A DNA stretch of 64,000 nucleotides from Methanoplanus limicola DSM 2279 (GTDB lineage Archaea; Halobacteriota; Methanomicrobia; Methanomicrobiales; Methanomicrobiaceae): NCBI RefSeq assembly GCF_000243255.1, contig NZ_CM001436.1:2010957-2074956 (forward strand), in the 5' to 3' direction. A program made the position numbers and the translations under genes. The notes below the pieces were generated by a model. The model had not been told where the DNA came from. It made no database searches and was given only the letters and a program-made list of their open reading frames with translations. This document shows positions 19,485-28,656 of the stretch, one piece after another. The stretch's first letter is position 1. Each line of letters opens with the position of its first letter.

Positions 19485-19736
19485 TTAGTTTCCGGATTTA
19501 AGTCTTTCAAATAGAAATCTTATTGCATAATAGGCAATGACAATCACAAGTGCTGATGCAATAACCGAAACAACAGAATTTCCGGAATACTGGTAGGCCC
19601 ATGTGCCGGCAAGGTAGCCAAAACATACTGAGGCAAAAAGCTCGGCAAGTTCAGTCCGGTCCGTTTTAAACATTATAATATATTTCCGGATAATCTCTAA
19701 ATATCTTTGTGAATCTGATGCACTGAAATACCGCAC
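19485..19736 (-). CDS. Small membrane protein of unknown function
   Basis: An 83-residue frame (GTG start) or 62 residues from ATG 19673 has two hydrophobic stretches (LFASVCFGYLAGTWAY; VVSVIASALVIVIAYYAI) and a short basic tail. It is most likely an integral membrane protein with both ends in the cytoplasm. The internal ATG has AT-rich promoter-like DNA just upstream and may be the true leaderless start. I do not recognise the family. Confidence 0.5.
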   Translation of the reverse strand: MRYFSASDSQRYLEIIRKYIIMFKTDRTELAELFASVCFGYLAGTWAYQYSGNSVVSVIASALVIVIAYYAIRFLFERLKSGN

Positions 19737-19858
19737 CGCAAATTAAATTCAGGTGATAAAATCTCCGGCACAAAAAAATAATAAAAAGATATAATAGAGA
19801 ACAACCATAATAAAATCTACAATATTCAGGATAAATTCATCTGCCCCGTGAGAATGAC

Positions 19859-21169
19859 ATGATAATTAAAAAATTAAAAGTGCATAATTATAAAGGCATT
19901 AAAGACCTTGAAATTCAGTTCACAGAGAATATAACAATTTTTGCAGGCGTAAACGGCTCAGGAAAGACTACAGTTCTGGACGCAGCGGCAGTATTATTAT
20001 CATGGTTTATTGCAAGGACAGAATCAATAAAAAAGAATGGCCAGATAATTCCCGAAACTGACATTAATAATGATGAATCTGAGTCATCACTTGAAATATA
20101 TACAGAGTTAAAAGAAGCTTTTGAACCGGGAACAAATAATACAGTAATTAACTGGAAACAGGCAAAAACAAGGAAAGGCAGAGTAAAAAAAGATGAGAGT
20201 GACTACTCAAATCTGAATAAAGCAGTCAAAAAAATTCAGAACCATATAGAATCAGGGAATAATATTCCTTTAATTGTTTATTACCCAATTAACAGAAGTG
20301 TAATTGACATTCCTCTCAGGATCAGAAAAAAACACCAGTTTGATGGTTCAGTTACAGCTTATGAAAATTCATTAACGGGAAAAACAAATTTCAGAACATT
20401 TTTTGAATGGTTCAGAGAGAGAGAAGATTTTGAAAACGAAAAAAAAGCTTCAGAATTTGATGAAAATATAAATATTCAAAATAAAATATCAGAATATTCT
20501 GACTATTCAGGAGACATACAGCTTAATGCGGTCCGAAGTGCCATCCGGACATTTACCGGATTTGAAGATCTAAGAGTCAGGCGCAATCCTCTAAGAATGC
20601 TTGTAAATAAAGGCAATAATATTTTAACAGTCGGCCAGCTCTCAGACGGGGAAAAATGTCTTCTGGCAATGGTTGGTGATCTGGCAAGGAGACTTTCAAT
20701 CGCCAATCCAAAAATGGATAATCCACTAAATGGATCAGGGATAATTTTAATTGATGAAATTGATCTTCATCTGCATCCAAAGTGGCAGAGAATGATTATT
20801 CCAAAGTTAAAAGAGACTTTTCCGGCCTGCCAGTTTATCCTGACCACACACTCACCACAGATCATAAGCCATGTTAGACCAGAAGAGATTATCCTTCTTT
20901 ATCCGGATGAAAAATCAGGAATTTCAGTTAAAATGCCTCTGGATTCATATGGGATGAATTCAGACAGAATACTGGAAGAAATTCTGGAAGTACCCTCAAG
21001 ACCGATAGAAATAGAAAATAAGATCTCTGAATTATTCATGTTGATTGATAAAAATAAAACTGAAGAAGCAAAAAAAGTTCATTCGGAGCTAAAAGATTTA
21101 ATCGGAGCCGATCCAGAGTTAAGCAAAGCAGAAATCATTATTCGTAAACTGGTAATGCTGAATAAATGA
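19859..21169 (+). CDS. ptuA: ABC-type AAA ATPase of a Septu-like defence pair (PtuA-like)
   Basis: The 436-residue protein is a RecF/SMC-like ATPase. Walker A is GVNGSGKT (30-37), the ABC signature is QLSDGEKCLLAMVGDLARRL, Walker B is IILIDEIDLHLHP, and a switch TTHSPQIIS follows. The centre (about 150-250) is helical and variable. Its stop overlaps the start of the HNH gene by four bases (ATGA), so the two are translationally coupled. An ATPase of this kind followed by a TIGR02646-type HNH protein is the arrangement of Septu (PtuA-PtuB) anti-phage systems and of retron effectors; no reverse transcriptase is present here. The defence role is inferred from homology. Confidence 0.78.
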   Translation: MIIKKLKVHNYKGIKDLEIQFTENITIFAGVNGSGKTTVLDAAAVLLSWFIARTESIKKNGQIIPETDINNDESESSLEIYTELKEAFEPGTNNTVINWKQAKTRKGRVKKDESDYSNLNKAVKKIQNHIESGNNIPLIVYYPINRSVIDIPLRIRKKHQFDGSVTAYENSLTGKTNFRTFFEWFREREDFENEKKASEFDENINIQNKISEYSDYSGDIQLNAVRSAIRTFTGFEDLRVRRNPLRMLVNKGNNILTVGQLSDGEKCLLAMVGDLARRLSIANPKMDNPLNGSGIILIDEIDLHLHPKWQRMIIPKLKETFPACQFILTTHSPQIISHVRPEEIILLYPDEKSGISVKMPLDSYGMNSDRILEEILEVPSRPIEIENKISELFMLIDKNKTEEAKKVHSELKDLIGADPELSKAEIIIRKLVMLNK

Positions 21170-21747
21170 AATATATCAAAAAAACAATACCTTCAGAATA
21201 TTATGCATGGGCAAAAAAATGGCCTTCAGATTATCCTCTGCACTGGGATGACCTTGATTCAGACAGTCAGATAAAATCAAGGATGAAGGAAGGATTACTC
21301 AAAGAGCAGGGCTTTATCTGTTGTTACTGTGAGATCCGGATAAATGATAATAACAGCCATATAGAACATTTCAGACCAAGATCGTTATTTCCGGAGGATT
21401 CGGCAGATTACAATAATCTTCTCTGTTCATGCCAGAAAAACCCACCGAAAGGCGAGCCAAAGCACTGTGGGAATAAAAAAGGGAACTGGTATGAAAAAGA
21501 TCTTATCATCTCACCTCTTGAGAAGAACTGTGAAGAGAGATTCAGGTACACTTTTGACGGAAGGATCAACCCCGCGGATGAAAATGATGATGCTGCAAGA
21601 GAGACCATAGAAAGACTTGGATTAAACGTAAAAAAGTTAACAGATTCAAGAAAAATGATTCTTGAGCCATTTATTGAAGAACTTAATATTAAAAGCTATG
21701 CAGATATTGTTTCAGAGATAAACAGATTAATTGAAATTGACTCTTAA
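21166..21747 (+). CDS. ptuB: HNH endonuclease of a Septu-like pair (PtuB-like), probably C-terminally truncated
   Basis: The 193-residue product has the HNH/zinc pattern of the TIGR02646 family: CCYCEIRIN, then HIEHFRPRS with the catalytic histidines, then NNLLCSCQKNPP and HCGNKKG. It should be the DNA- or RNA-cutting partner of the ATPase directly upstream (ATGA overlap). The frame stops at TAA 21745-21747, but reading through it gives 27 more residues beginning GRYPEFCATLKYFSDFIEKI before TGA at 21829. That stretch looks like the normal end of such proteins, so the stop may be a nonsense mutation or sequence error. Promoter and regulation are not visible. Confidence 0.78.
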   Translation: MKYIKKTIPSEYYAWAKKWPSDYPLHWDDLDSDSQIKSRMKEGLLKEQGFICCYCEIRINDNNSHIEHFRPRSLFPEDSADYNNLLCSCQKNPPKGEPKHCGNKKGNWYEKDLIISPLEKNCEERFRYTFDGRINPADENDDAARETIERLGLNVKKLTDSRKMILEPFIEELNIKSYADIVSEINRLIEIDS

Positions 21748-21977
21748 GGCAGATATCCGGAATTTTGTGCAACACTGAAATATTTCTCAGATTTCATAGA
21801 GAAAATTACAGGGAATAAACAGCAAACCTGAAACAATGAATCTGTCAGCATATGCCGTATCAGAAGTTTAAATTTACCAAATAAAATCGGAAAAAATTAA
21901 AATTTATTCCGGATTTATGAAGTCATGATCATCTGACCATATCTTCATCCAGTTATAATCTCCAATCTTCTTTTATT

Positions 21978-23861
21978 TTACTCATTCTTCCGGATATACC
22001 GGCCAACAAGGCAAATTCCGGCAAGAACAGTTATTATTCCAAATCCGGGCGATGCCTGCTGTCCTTTGCCGGACTGTCCGCCCTGTGATGGACTTAGCGA
22101 GACAGAAACCGATGAAGTTTTGCCGGCCTCGACTTCGGTTGTACCTTCAGACTTACTGTAGCCGTCAAGCATGAGTGTGATTTTATGGTTTCCCGCCGGA
22201 ACATCATTCAGGGTTACAGGAGTTATACCCTTGTAGCTGTCATCAAGATATACATTGGCGCCTGACGGCGTGGATGTAACCTCAACTGAACCGGTTAACG
22301 GTGCGATAATATGTGTAAGTGCCTCTTCTATTGTCGAGGTTGTCCCGCCGTTGAAATACCGGGTAGTATCATAATCCCTGTATCCGACCTTCTCAATAGA
22401 GATTTTATGATTTCCGGGTGTTGTTGCAAGAGTTAGTGCACCGGGCACTCCGTCATCGTTTGTGTATCCTGCAAGGGTTCCGTCAAGATATACCTCTGCA
22501 TTTCCCGGATGGGAAATTACCCTGATATGAGCAATATTCGGGTTTTCCTTTCTCTGCATGCCTGCGTGAACAGTTGTGACACCATTTGCAGGGACATATT
22601 TTGTGGTTGTCCAGTCGGTAAAACCATTTGCTGTAACTCTTATCTGGTGATTGCCCACAGCAATATTCTTAACAGTCACTGCCGTTCTTCCGACTCCGCT
22701 GCCGTCAATATAAACATAGGCATTGTCCGGTTCGGAAGTTATCACAAGTGTACCGTAATTGTCATGTTTCTGAAGCGTTACAGACCTTGATATTGTCTGT
22801 CCGGCAGTGATAATTACATTCTCAGAATGATCTTCATAACCGGACATTGTTATCTTCAGCCCATATGTGCCAGGGCTGAGTGAAAATGTCAGGGGTGTTG
22901 TTCCTTTGTATGTTTTATCTATGTAAACCGATGCACCGGATGGTGATGTACTCACAGTGAGCTGCCCTCCTGTCGGACCTGCGGGTTGAAGGGTTGCATA
23001 GACACTGACGGTTTCACCTGCTTTTGGTGAAGCCGGAAGACTGTATCTATAAGTATTATAGCCGGATTTAGAGACTGTGAACTGCTTATAGCTGTCAGTT
23101 CCGGCTGTAACCGGGACAGTGAGCGAGCCTCCCTGGATTCTGCCCATATATGTATTATCAAAGGTGACCTCCGCAGATTCAACATTGCAGCTCACTTTAT
23201 ACCAGCCAACTCCGGGAGCAGGTGTTGATGTTGGTGAAGGAGTCGGTGAAACTGTAACAGTTGCTGTGGGCGTTGGTGTAGCAGTAGCAGTCGGTGTCGC
23301 GGTTGCTGTGGGCGTTGGTGTAGCAGTAGCAGTCGGTGTCGCGGTTGCTGTGGGTGTTGGTGTAGCAGTAGCAGTCGGAGTTGCGGTTGCTGTAGGCGTT
23401 GGTGTAGCAGTAGCAGTCGGAGTTGCGGTTGCTGTAGGTGTCGGTGTAGCAGTGGCAGTCGGAGTTGCGGTTGCTGTAGGTGTCGGTGTAGCAGTCGGTG
23501 TCGCGGTTGCTGTAGGCGTTGGTGTAGCAGTAGCAGTCGGTGTCGCGGTTGGAATTGCTTCCAGAGTAAGCGCAACTGCCTTATCCTCTCCGTTCCCAAG
23601 CGTAACTGTTTTGGATGCACTCTTATAACCTGACATTGAAGCGGAGATTGTATGCGAAACTCCGGATGAGAGACCCGATTCAGTCACAGGAGAACTTCCT
23701 TTATTAATACCGTCAATTGAAACAGCTGCACCTGATGGTGTGGTAGTGACAGTGACAGAACCTGTCTGTTCAGAAGTGGCATTATCTGCCGCGGCTGCCG
23801 GACATACCGGTAGTCCCAGAAGTACCAGGACAAATATAAGACATAATAATTTTTTTAGCAT
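21978..23861 (-). CDS. PEGA-repeat surface protein with PGF-CTERM-like anchor
   Basis: The 627-residue exported protein has a signal peptide ([18 protein letters not shown]), one PEGA domain, a long Thr/Pro/Ala linker of about 110 residues, and five further PEGA or PEGA-like beta domains (motifs such as [17 protein letters not shown] and [13 protein letters not shown]). The C-terminus is [19 protein letters not shown] plus basic residues, the tripartite PGF-CTERM pattern that archaeosortase A recognises, so it is probably anchored to the cell-surface lipid. The frame is open to 23906, but ATG 23861 begins the signal peptide and is preferred. It is probably part of the envelope; partners are unknown. 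Confidence 0.78.
   Translation of the reverse strand: MLKKLLCLIFVLVLLGLPVCPAAAADNATSEQTGSVTVTTTPSGAAVSIDGINKGSSPVTESGLSSGVSHTISASMSGYKSASKTVTLGNGEDKAVALTLEAIPTATPTATATPTPTATATPTATPTPTATATPTATATPTPTATATPTATATPTPTATATPTATATPTPTATATPTATATPTPTATATPTATATPTPTATVTVSPTPSPTSTPAPGVGWYKVSCNVESAEVTFDNTYMGRIQGGSLTVPVTAGTDSYKQFTVSKSGYNTYRYSLPASPKAGETVSVYATLQPAGPTGGQLTVSTSPSGASVYIDKTYKGTTPLTFSLSPGTYGLKITMSGYEDHSENVIITAGQTISRSVTLQKHDNYGTLVITSEPDNAYVYIDGSGVGRTAVTVKNIAVGNHQIRVTANGFTDWTTTKYVPANGVTTVHAGMQRKENPNIAHIRVISHPGNAEVYLDGTLAGYTNDDGVPGALTLATTPGNHKISIEKVGYRDYDTTRYFNGGTTSTIEEALTHIIAPLTGSVEVTSTPSGANVYLDDSYKGITPVTLNDVPAGNHKITLMLDGYSKSEGTTEVEAGKTSSVSVSLSPSQGGQSGKGQQASPGFGIITVLAGICLVGRYIRKNE
23256..23551 (-). 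repeat. 42-bp minisatellite coding for a Thr/Pro/Ala linker
   Basis: About seven copies of a 42-bp unit encode [14 protein letters not shown] in the linker of the PEGA protein. The copies differ mainly at silent positions, and one unit is shortened to eight codons. Because the unit is a multiple of three, copy changes alter linker length without breaking the frame. Open frames on the other strand here are a by-product of the repeat. Confidence 0.88.
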
Positions 23862-24441
23862 AGATACCAGACCAGAATAGATATTTAACACTAAATAGAC
23901 TTTCAAAACTATTTAACTCTGCTGAAAAAGTAAAAATTGAGGTGGAGGTTTATTGCGTATTTATGAAATATTATTTCATAAATACAGGTCAATTTGCCAA
24001 AATATTCTCCGAGGGAGGTTTTTTCAGAGAATATCTTTCCGGCAGACCATAATAATTAGTAATATTTAATGTTATTTAATACCATAGATCGGGGAAATTA
24101 ACAGTTCATTTTTGACTTATGACAGGATGATTTATTTACATATAGCCGATAAAATAATGTTTTTAACTCACCTGCATCCGTGATAAAAAAGAGGAACAGA
24201 TATCATAATACGCCGGGAAAAAATAAAATCTGGGAGGTTTAGGGATAAGATAAACATCACTATACGCCCGGATAATTATAATTATATTGAAAGAAACAAC
24301 CCAAAAAACTCAGGATTTACAGACAGTTATCCAAATGAACTCAGAAATATCTGATCAATATACCTTCCCAAAAATTGGAGAAGAGTCAGAAATAATACTA
24401 AAGAGAAAATGGCTATTGTATGAGAAAATAATAGAGAAGAG
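23862..24441. other. 580-base region with two inverted repeats and no clear gene
   Basis: Upstream of the PEGA gene lies a perfect inverted repeat, GTATTTATGAAAT / ATTTCATAAATAC, with a three-base centre (23957-23985). A second has arms ATATTCTC and GAGAATAT at 24002-24009 and 24027-24034. The string GGAGGTTT occurs three times (near 23944, 24013 and 24234). Very short frames follow these Shine-Dalgarno-like strings, but none exceeds about 40 codons or looks like a protein. The rest is AT-rich with nothing recognisable. The inverted repeats may be operators or RNA hairpins. Confidence 0.4.
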
Positions 24442-24515
24442 TGGGCCCGTTGAGATTCGAACTCAAGATCTTCGCCGTGTAAAGGCGACGTCATAACCAG
24501 CTAGACCACGAGCCC
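24442..24515 (-). tRNA. tRNA-Val (anticodon UAC)
   Basis: On the minus strand GGGCTCG (24509-24515) pairs with CGGGCCC (24443-24449) to form the acceptor stem. The anticodon arm is TCGCC-TTTACAC-GGCGA with anticodon TAC, and the T arm is TTGAG-TTCGAAT-CTCAA. The D arm contains TCTAGCTGGTTATGAC, the discriminator base is A, and CCA is not encoded. No intron is needed to fold it. It reads valine codons ending in A or G. Confidence 0.94.
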
Positions 24516-24819
24516 CGTGTCATCAGACTGCTCTATAAAGTATGCACTTGTTCTTATTAAAGCATTTGATTTGTATCTGTCATGGAGAGCAACAGTTCAA
24601 AAAACAGGCAGAATAAGCTGCGGAGGAGATGACTGCCGGAGATATAAGTAGCATAAAAAAAATAACAGAACTGCAAAGAAATAATGCGTAGAATATCGTT
24701 AAAATCAGGTGATTCATGTTAAAATCTGAGGATTAAAACCCGTTTTTTGGCAGGAAATGTCATTTCCGGCAGGTTGAAATCAAACAGATTATTGCATATA
24801 AAATATTAATCAAAAAAAG
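24516..24819. other. Intergenic region between tRNA-Val and the Cache lipoprotein gene
   Basis: This AT-rich stretch shows no convincing gene. The promoter of the tRNA should lie just right of 24515. CATATAAAAT near 24795 lies about 22-25 bases before the ATG at 24820 and is a good TATA box for a leaderless lipoprotein transcript. Confidence 0.4.
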
Positions 24820-25851
24820 ATGACTAAAAAATCAGCTATAAACTTCAAAGGAATTATTATTGCAGCGCTGATAGTAACAGCGCTAATCCTCTCGGCAGGA
24901 TGCACCGGAGAAGCACCCTCAGAGGCAGAAAGCGCAGAAACTTCCGCCATAACACCGGAGATTACCCCGGCAGGGGCAGCAGAACCTCTCACAGAAGAGA
25001 CTCCGGAAAAACTCATAATCGGTGAAGAAGAGCTTGTCAGTTTCGTTGACATGGCCTCACAGTTTGCCAATGAAAACGGAGAAGAGTCTGCATTTGCGGA
25101 ATACAACAAAAAAGACGGAATATTCTCAAAAGGTGACCTCTACATCTACGCATATGACTTTGAAGGAGTACTTCTTGCACATCCCTACCAGCAGGACAAA
25201 ATAGGAACGGACAGACTTGACTGGACAACAGCTAACGGACTTGAATTTGTCAGAGCCGCTATGGACACAGCAGAGAATGGCGAAGGATATGTCATGTATA
25301 TGTATCCTGCACCGGAATCAGGCATAATAAATGAAGCAGAATCCTCAGAATATATCCCAAAAATTGGATATGTCAAGAAAGTGAATGAGAATCTCTGGAT
25401 AGGTTCAGGCATTTATCTCAGAGACTATACCGACAGTAAAACAGGTGCGATGCCGGAAGCAATTAAAAATATGAGAGAACTTGTTGAGGAAACGGTTCAA
25501 TTTGCAGAGAAAAACGGTGATGAAGCCACACTAAAGGAGATTGATCTCACAGATGGTCAGTTCACCAAAGGAAACCTCTACGACTATGCCTATGACTATA
25601 ACTGCACAATGCTTGCGCATCCTTATATGCCGGAAAAAATAGGCACAAACCTTAAAGACTATACAGGGCCATACGGAGTGAAAGTAATCAGTGTCCTTGC
25701 TGAAACCGCCAAAAACGGTGGAGGATATGTAGTTTTTGGATGGGAAAATCCGGAAAACGACAATAAACCGGAACTGAAACTCGGATACGTAAAACCTGTC
25801 AATGACAAATGGTGGGTCGGGTCAGGCGTTTATCTCTCTGACCTCTACTGA
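24820..25851 (+). CDS. Lipoprotein with two tandem Cache-type sensing domains
   Basis: The 343-residue protein has a signal peptide ending in the lipobox LSAGC (Cys near 28) and a Ser/Glu/Pro linker. Two homologous Cache-like domains follow (about 70-205 and 215-343). Each repeats the pattern F..GDLYIYAYDFEGVLLAHP, KIGTD and a closing WIGSGIYL / WWVGSGVYL. Cache domains bind small ligands such as organic acids or amino acids outside the cell. Here there is no attached kinase or receptor part, so the protein would act as a stand-alone binding lipoprotein. No operon partner is evident. Confidence 0.75.
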   Translation: MTKKSAINFKGIIIAALIVTALILSAGCTGEAPSEAESAETSAITPEITPAGAAEPLTEETPEKLIIGEEELVSFVDMASQFANENGEESAFAEYNKKDGIFSKGDLYIYAYDFEGVLLAHPYQQDKIGTDRLDWTTANGLEFVRAAMDTAENGEGYVMYMYPAPESGIINEAESSEYIPKIGYVKKVNENLWIGSGIYLRDYTDSKTGAMPEAIKNMRELVEETVQFAEKNGDEATLKEIDLTDGQFTKGNLYDYAYDYNCTMLAHPYMPEKIGTNLKDYTGPYGVKVISVLAETAKNGGGYVVFGWENPENDNKPELKLGYVKPVNDKWWVGSGVYLSDLY

Positions 25852-25940
25852 AAAACTTCCACAATATCAAAACAGGAATAACAAAAACTCTTTTTTTCAG
25901 ATGATGAACGGGTATCAGAGAGAATGTTCAGATCCATTTA

Positions 25941-26087
25941 TTATCATTTAACAGAATTTTCAACGGTTAATTCAGATATTCAGATATTATTATCATTTAG
26001 CAGAATTTTCAACGGTTAATTCAGATATTCAGATATTATTATCATTTAGCAGAATTTTCAACGGTTAATTCAGATATTCAGATATTA
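25941..26087. repeat. Three 49-bp tandem repeats upstream of the antiporter gene
   Basis: Copies start at 25941, 25990 and 26039 and are identical except for one base (TTTAAC in the first, TTTAGC in the others). A fourth copy breaks off after TTATC at 26088. The unit contains AATTTTCAACGGTTAATTC followed by doubled TCAGATAT. There are no spacers, so this is not a CRISPR array. The array ends about 50 bases before the ATG of the antiporter, so it may be a regulatory iteron-like array or a neutral variable repeat. Confidence 0.9.
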
Positions 26088-26140
26088 TTATCTGCCGGAA
26101 ACAGAATAGTTAGGCTAAGAATGATCTCCGGAGAAACATA

Positions 26141-28228
26141 ATGATTGGGACTGAAATAGGAGATATAATAGCACTGGTGCTTCTGCTGCTCTTTATTGCA
26201 GTTGTATCCGGAATATTATTTAAGAAAATTAAAATCCCCTACACAATAGGACTGTTTCTCATTGGACTTGGAATTTCGGTCATATCCTCAAATATTGCTG
26301 AAATCGGTTATATCTTTGACTTTGTCCTCTCACCTGAAATAATACTCTTCCTCTTCCTGCCCCCGCTCGTATTTGAGGCTGCATACCATATCAACAAGAG
26401 ACTTATGGCACGAAAGATCACCCCGATTCTGGTTCTTGCAGTTCCGGGACTGATATTTTCAACATTAATTGTCGGATTAATCATAGGCTTTGCAACACCC
26501 CTCCCGATCATATATGCCATGCTTTTTGGTGCACTCATCTCTGCAACCGACCCCGTCTCTGTGATAGGACTTTTTAAGAATATGGGTGCTCCGGCAGGGC
26601 TTACAACAATTCTTGAGGGTGAAAGCCTCTTTAATGACGCTTCAGCAATTGTCACATTCAATATTGTCCTGGGCATTATAGCCGCCGGGACATTCAATAT
26701 ATCAACAATAATCTATGGTGCAGAAGGCATCATGTGGAGTTTCTCAGGCGGAATATTAACCGGAATTATCACAGGAATACTGATCGGAGGCCTGATAGCC
26801 ATATCAGGTAAAAATGCTGTGATATCATCAGTAATTTCACTGATCACCGCCTATGCCTCCTACCTGATTGCAGAGTCGGTCCTTCATGCTTCAGGCATAA
26901 TTGCAGTTGTGACAGCCGGCCTTATAGTCGGCCGGTTCACATCCGTCTGGCTCAAGTCCGAGGATTCAAAAGAGATTTCTGAATTTCAGGATTTTTCAGC
27001 CTACCTTGTAAACAGCCTCATATTTCTCTTAATGGGAATTACAACGGCAAACCTTCTGGGCAATTACCGTATTGACCAGGAACTTGCATTACTTATTCCG
27101 GCAGGGATTATTGCCGTTATGATATCAAGGGCAGCAGTTGTCTATATCTTCTCCGGAATTATGAATCTCTTTAAGGGGGGAGATTATATACCACTGAAAT
27201 ACCAGCATGCACTTTTCTGGGGCGGGCTTCGTGGTGCGGTTGCAATTGCACTTGCCCTCTCTATAAGTGAAGATATGCCATTTAGAGACGAAATTATAAT
27301 GATGACTGTCGGGGTTGTTCTCTTTACAGTTACTGTTGACGGGATAACCACAAAACCGCTTGCAAAAAAGCTTGGACTTGACAGGCCAAGCCATCTTGCT
27401 GTATATGAGTATTTCTCAACCATCATTCATGCAAAAAAAGAGGGAATCTCAGTACTTAACAGACTTCTGAAAGAAAAGAGGATTAACCGGGAGATTGCAG
27501 ATACAATCAGGAACGACTACGAAAATGAGATAAAAGAGGCAATGGCGGAGCTGAAAGTTCTCTTCTCACAGGTCAGACCTGATGAGAGCAAATTAAAAAA
27601 ACTTCTCTGGACCAGGCTCATTATGGTTGAAAGGAGTATTTATCAGGAGATCTACGGCTATGGGTATATCTCCGAAGTCGTCCTGGATGAGCTTAAATAT
27701 TATATTAATGTAAAACTTGACGAGATATCTGTCGGAACTGTGCCTCCGCATGAGGTTATAAAATCAGATTCTCTGGAGTACAGAATATTTGTAACTCCTG
27801 CGTGGTGGATCTCCGCCCTCTTTAAAAGGTTTAAATTTGCTAAAAATCTCAGGAAATTTACACTGACAACCGAGTACCAGAAGCAGATTGCGCTGATTTC
27901 ATCGGCCAGGCAGATGGAATTATCAATTGATATAATAACTGAAGGGTTCGGATTTCCGGATGAGATTATAAATGAGGCAAAAGATGAATTCAGAAATATC
28001 TCAGATAGAGCCGAAAAGATAATTGAGGATATGGCAATGAGGTACCCTGAGCTTTCAGAAGACATAGAGAATTATTACCTCCGTCTGAGCCTGCTAATTC
28101 AGGATGAGGACTACTATGAAGAGATGAAAATAAAGGGACTTATCTTTCCAAATGTTCATGAAGACCTCTTAAAGAGAGTCGATAAGGAGAGAAAAAAGCT
28201 TGAAGAGCATATCTTCAATATGATCTGA
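26141..28228 (+). CDS. NhaP-type (CPA1) Na+/H+ antiporter with long cytoplasmic tail
   Basis: The protein exchanges sodium or potassium for protons across the cytoplasmic membrane. The first 430 of 695 residues form about twelve membrane segments with CPA1 signatures: the ISATDPVSVIGLF motif with the ion-binding Asp, and GESLFNDASAIVTF with the second Asp. HALFWGGLRGAVAIALAL lies in the later helices. The remaining 260 residues are charged and helical and probably regulatory. CCGGAGAAACATA precedes the ATG. In a methanogen it would balance the sodium gradient that the A1Ao synthase and methyltransferase also use, but substrate preference cannot be read from sequence. Confidence 0.9.
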   Translation: MIGTEIGDIIALVLLLLFIAVVSGILFKKIKIPYTIGLFLIGLGISVISSNIAEIGYIFDFVLSPEIILFLFLPPLVFEAAYHINKRLMARKITPILVLAVPGLIFSTLIVGLIIGFATPLPIIYAMLFGALISATDPVSVIGLFKNMGAPAGLTTILEGESLFNDASAIVTFNIVLGIIAAGTFNISTIIYGAEGIMWSFSGGILTGIITGILIGGLIAISGKNAVISSVISLITAYASYLIAESVLHASGIIAVVTAGLIVGRFTSVWLKSEDSKEISEFQDFSAYLVNSLIFLLMGITTANLLGNYRIDQELALLIPAGIIAVMISRAAVVYIFSGIMNLFKGGDYIPLKYQHALFWGGLRGAVAIALALSISEDMPFRDEIIMMTVGVVLFTVTVDGITTKPLAKKLGLDRPSHLAVYEYFSTIIHAKKEGISVLNRLLKEKRINREIADTIRNDYENEIKEAMAELKVLFSQVRPDESKLKKLLWTRLIMVERSIYQEIYGYGYISEVVLDELKYYINVKLDEISVGTVPPHEVIKSDSLEYRIFVTPAWWISALFKRFKFAKNLRKFTLTTEYQKQIALISSARQMELSIDIITEGFGFPDEIINEAKDEFRNISDRAEKIIEDMAMRYPELSEDIENYYLRLSLLIQDEDYYEEMKIKGLIFPNVHEDLLKRVDKERKKLEEHIFNMI

Positions 28229-28445
28229 AAACCTGAGGTGAAGAGAGAACTCCCGCCATATCCGGACTGCCAATCCGGATTTGTCTGGTATTTCTGCAAT
28301 AACATCCCGTAAACCCGGACAGAATACAGAGAATAAATTCCATATTAATCAGTAAGCCGCCAGTCCGCCAAAAACAGCCCTAAATAGAAGAAGAGAATAT
28401 GCAACAACACAGACCCGACAGATACAGCACGAAATATGATCCACC

Positions 28446-28589
28446 CTAATTAAATATTACAATCAGAAGAAACTCCAGAACAAATGTTAAAACTAAACCA
28501 AGGATGAAAGTGACTATAATTACCAGAATAACCCAGGAAAACAGCTTGGCTACACTACCAAATATCTTAATCAGAGCATTTTTCAGCAT
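28446..28589 (-). CDS. 47-residue membrane peptide at the end of the tubulin-like operon
   Basis: A short frame (ATG 28589, TAG 28446) encodes a peptide with a basic amphipathic start (MLKNALIKIFG) and one long hydrophobic segment of about 30 residues rich in Val, Ile, Leu and Phe. It lies 67 bases after the PEGA gene on the same strand and could be the last cistron of that operon. There is no recognisable family and the Shine-Dalgarno match is weak. The continuous membrane-segment character makes a real gene plausible. Confidence 0.45.
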   Translation of the reverse strand: MLKNALIKIFGSVAKLFSWVILVIIVTFILGLVLTFVLEFLLIVIFN

Positions 28590-28656
28590 AGGCTACCGTT
28601 CCGGAAATATCACAGCAGAACAGTTCTTCTGAAATGCCGGGCCTTTATTCAGTTCA

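Noticed and set aside
19859-21747. Retron
   Set aside because: The ATPase/HNH pair can be a retron effector, but no reverse transcriptase frame or msr/msd-like inverted repeat is found nearby.
23119-23628. Long plus-strand frame of Val/Gly/Ala repeats
   Set aside because: It is the complement of the Thr/Pro/Ala minisatellite of the PEGA gene; the repeat keeps all frames open.
24287-24496. 69-codon plus-strand frame
   Set aside because: Its 3' part is antisense to tRNA-Val and the rest is AT-rich with no ribosome-binding site.
25941-26087. CRISPR array
   Set aside because: The 49-bp copies abut with no spacers and no cas genes are in the window.
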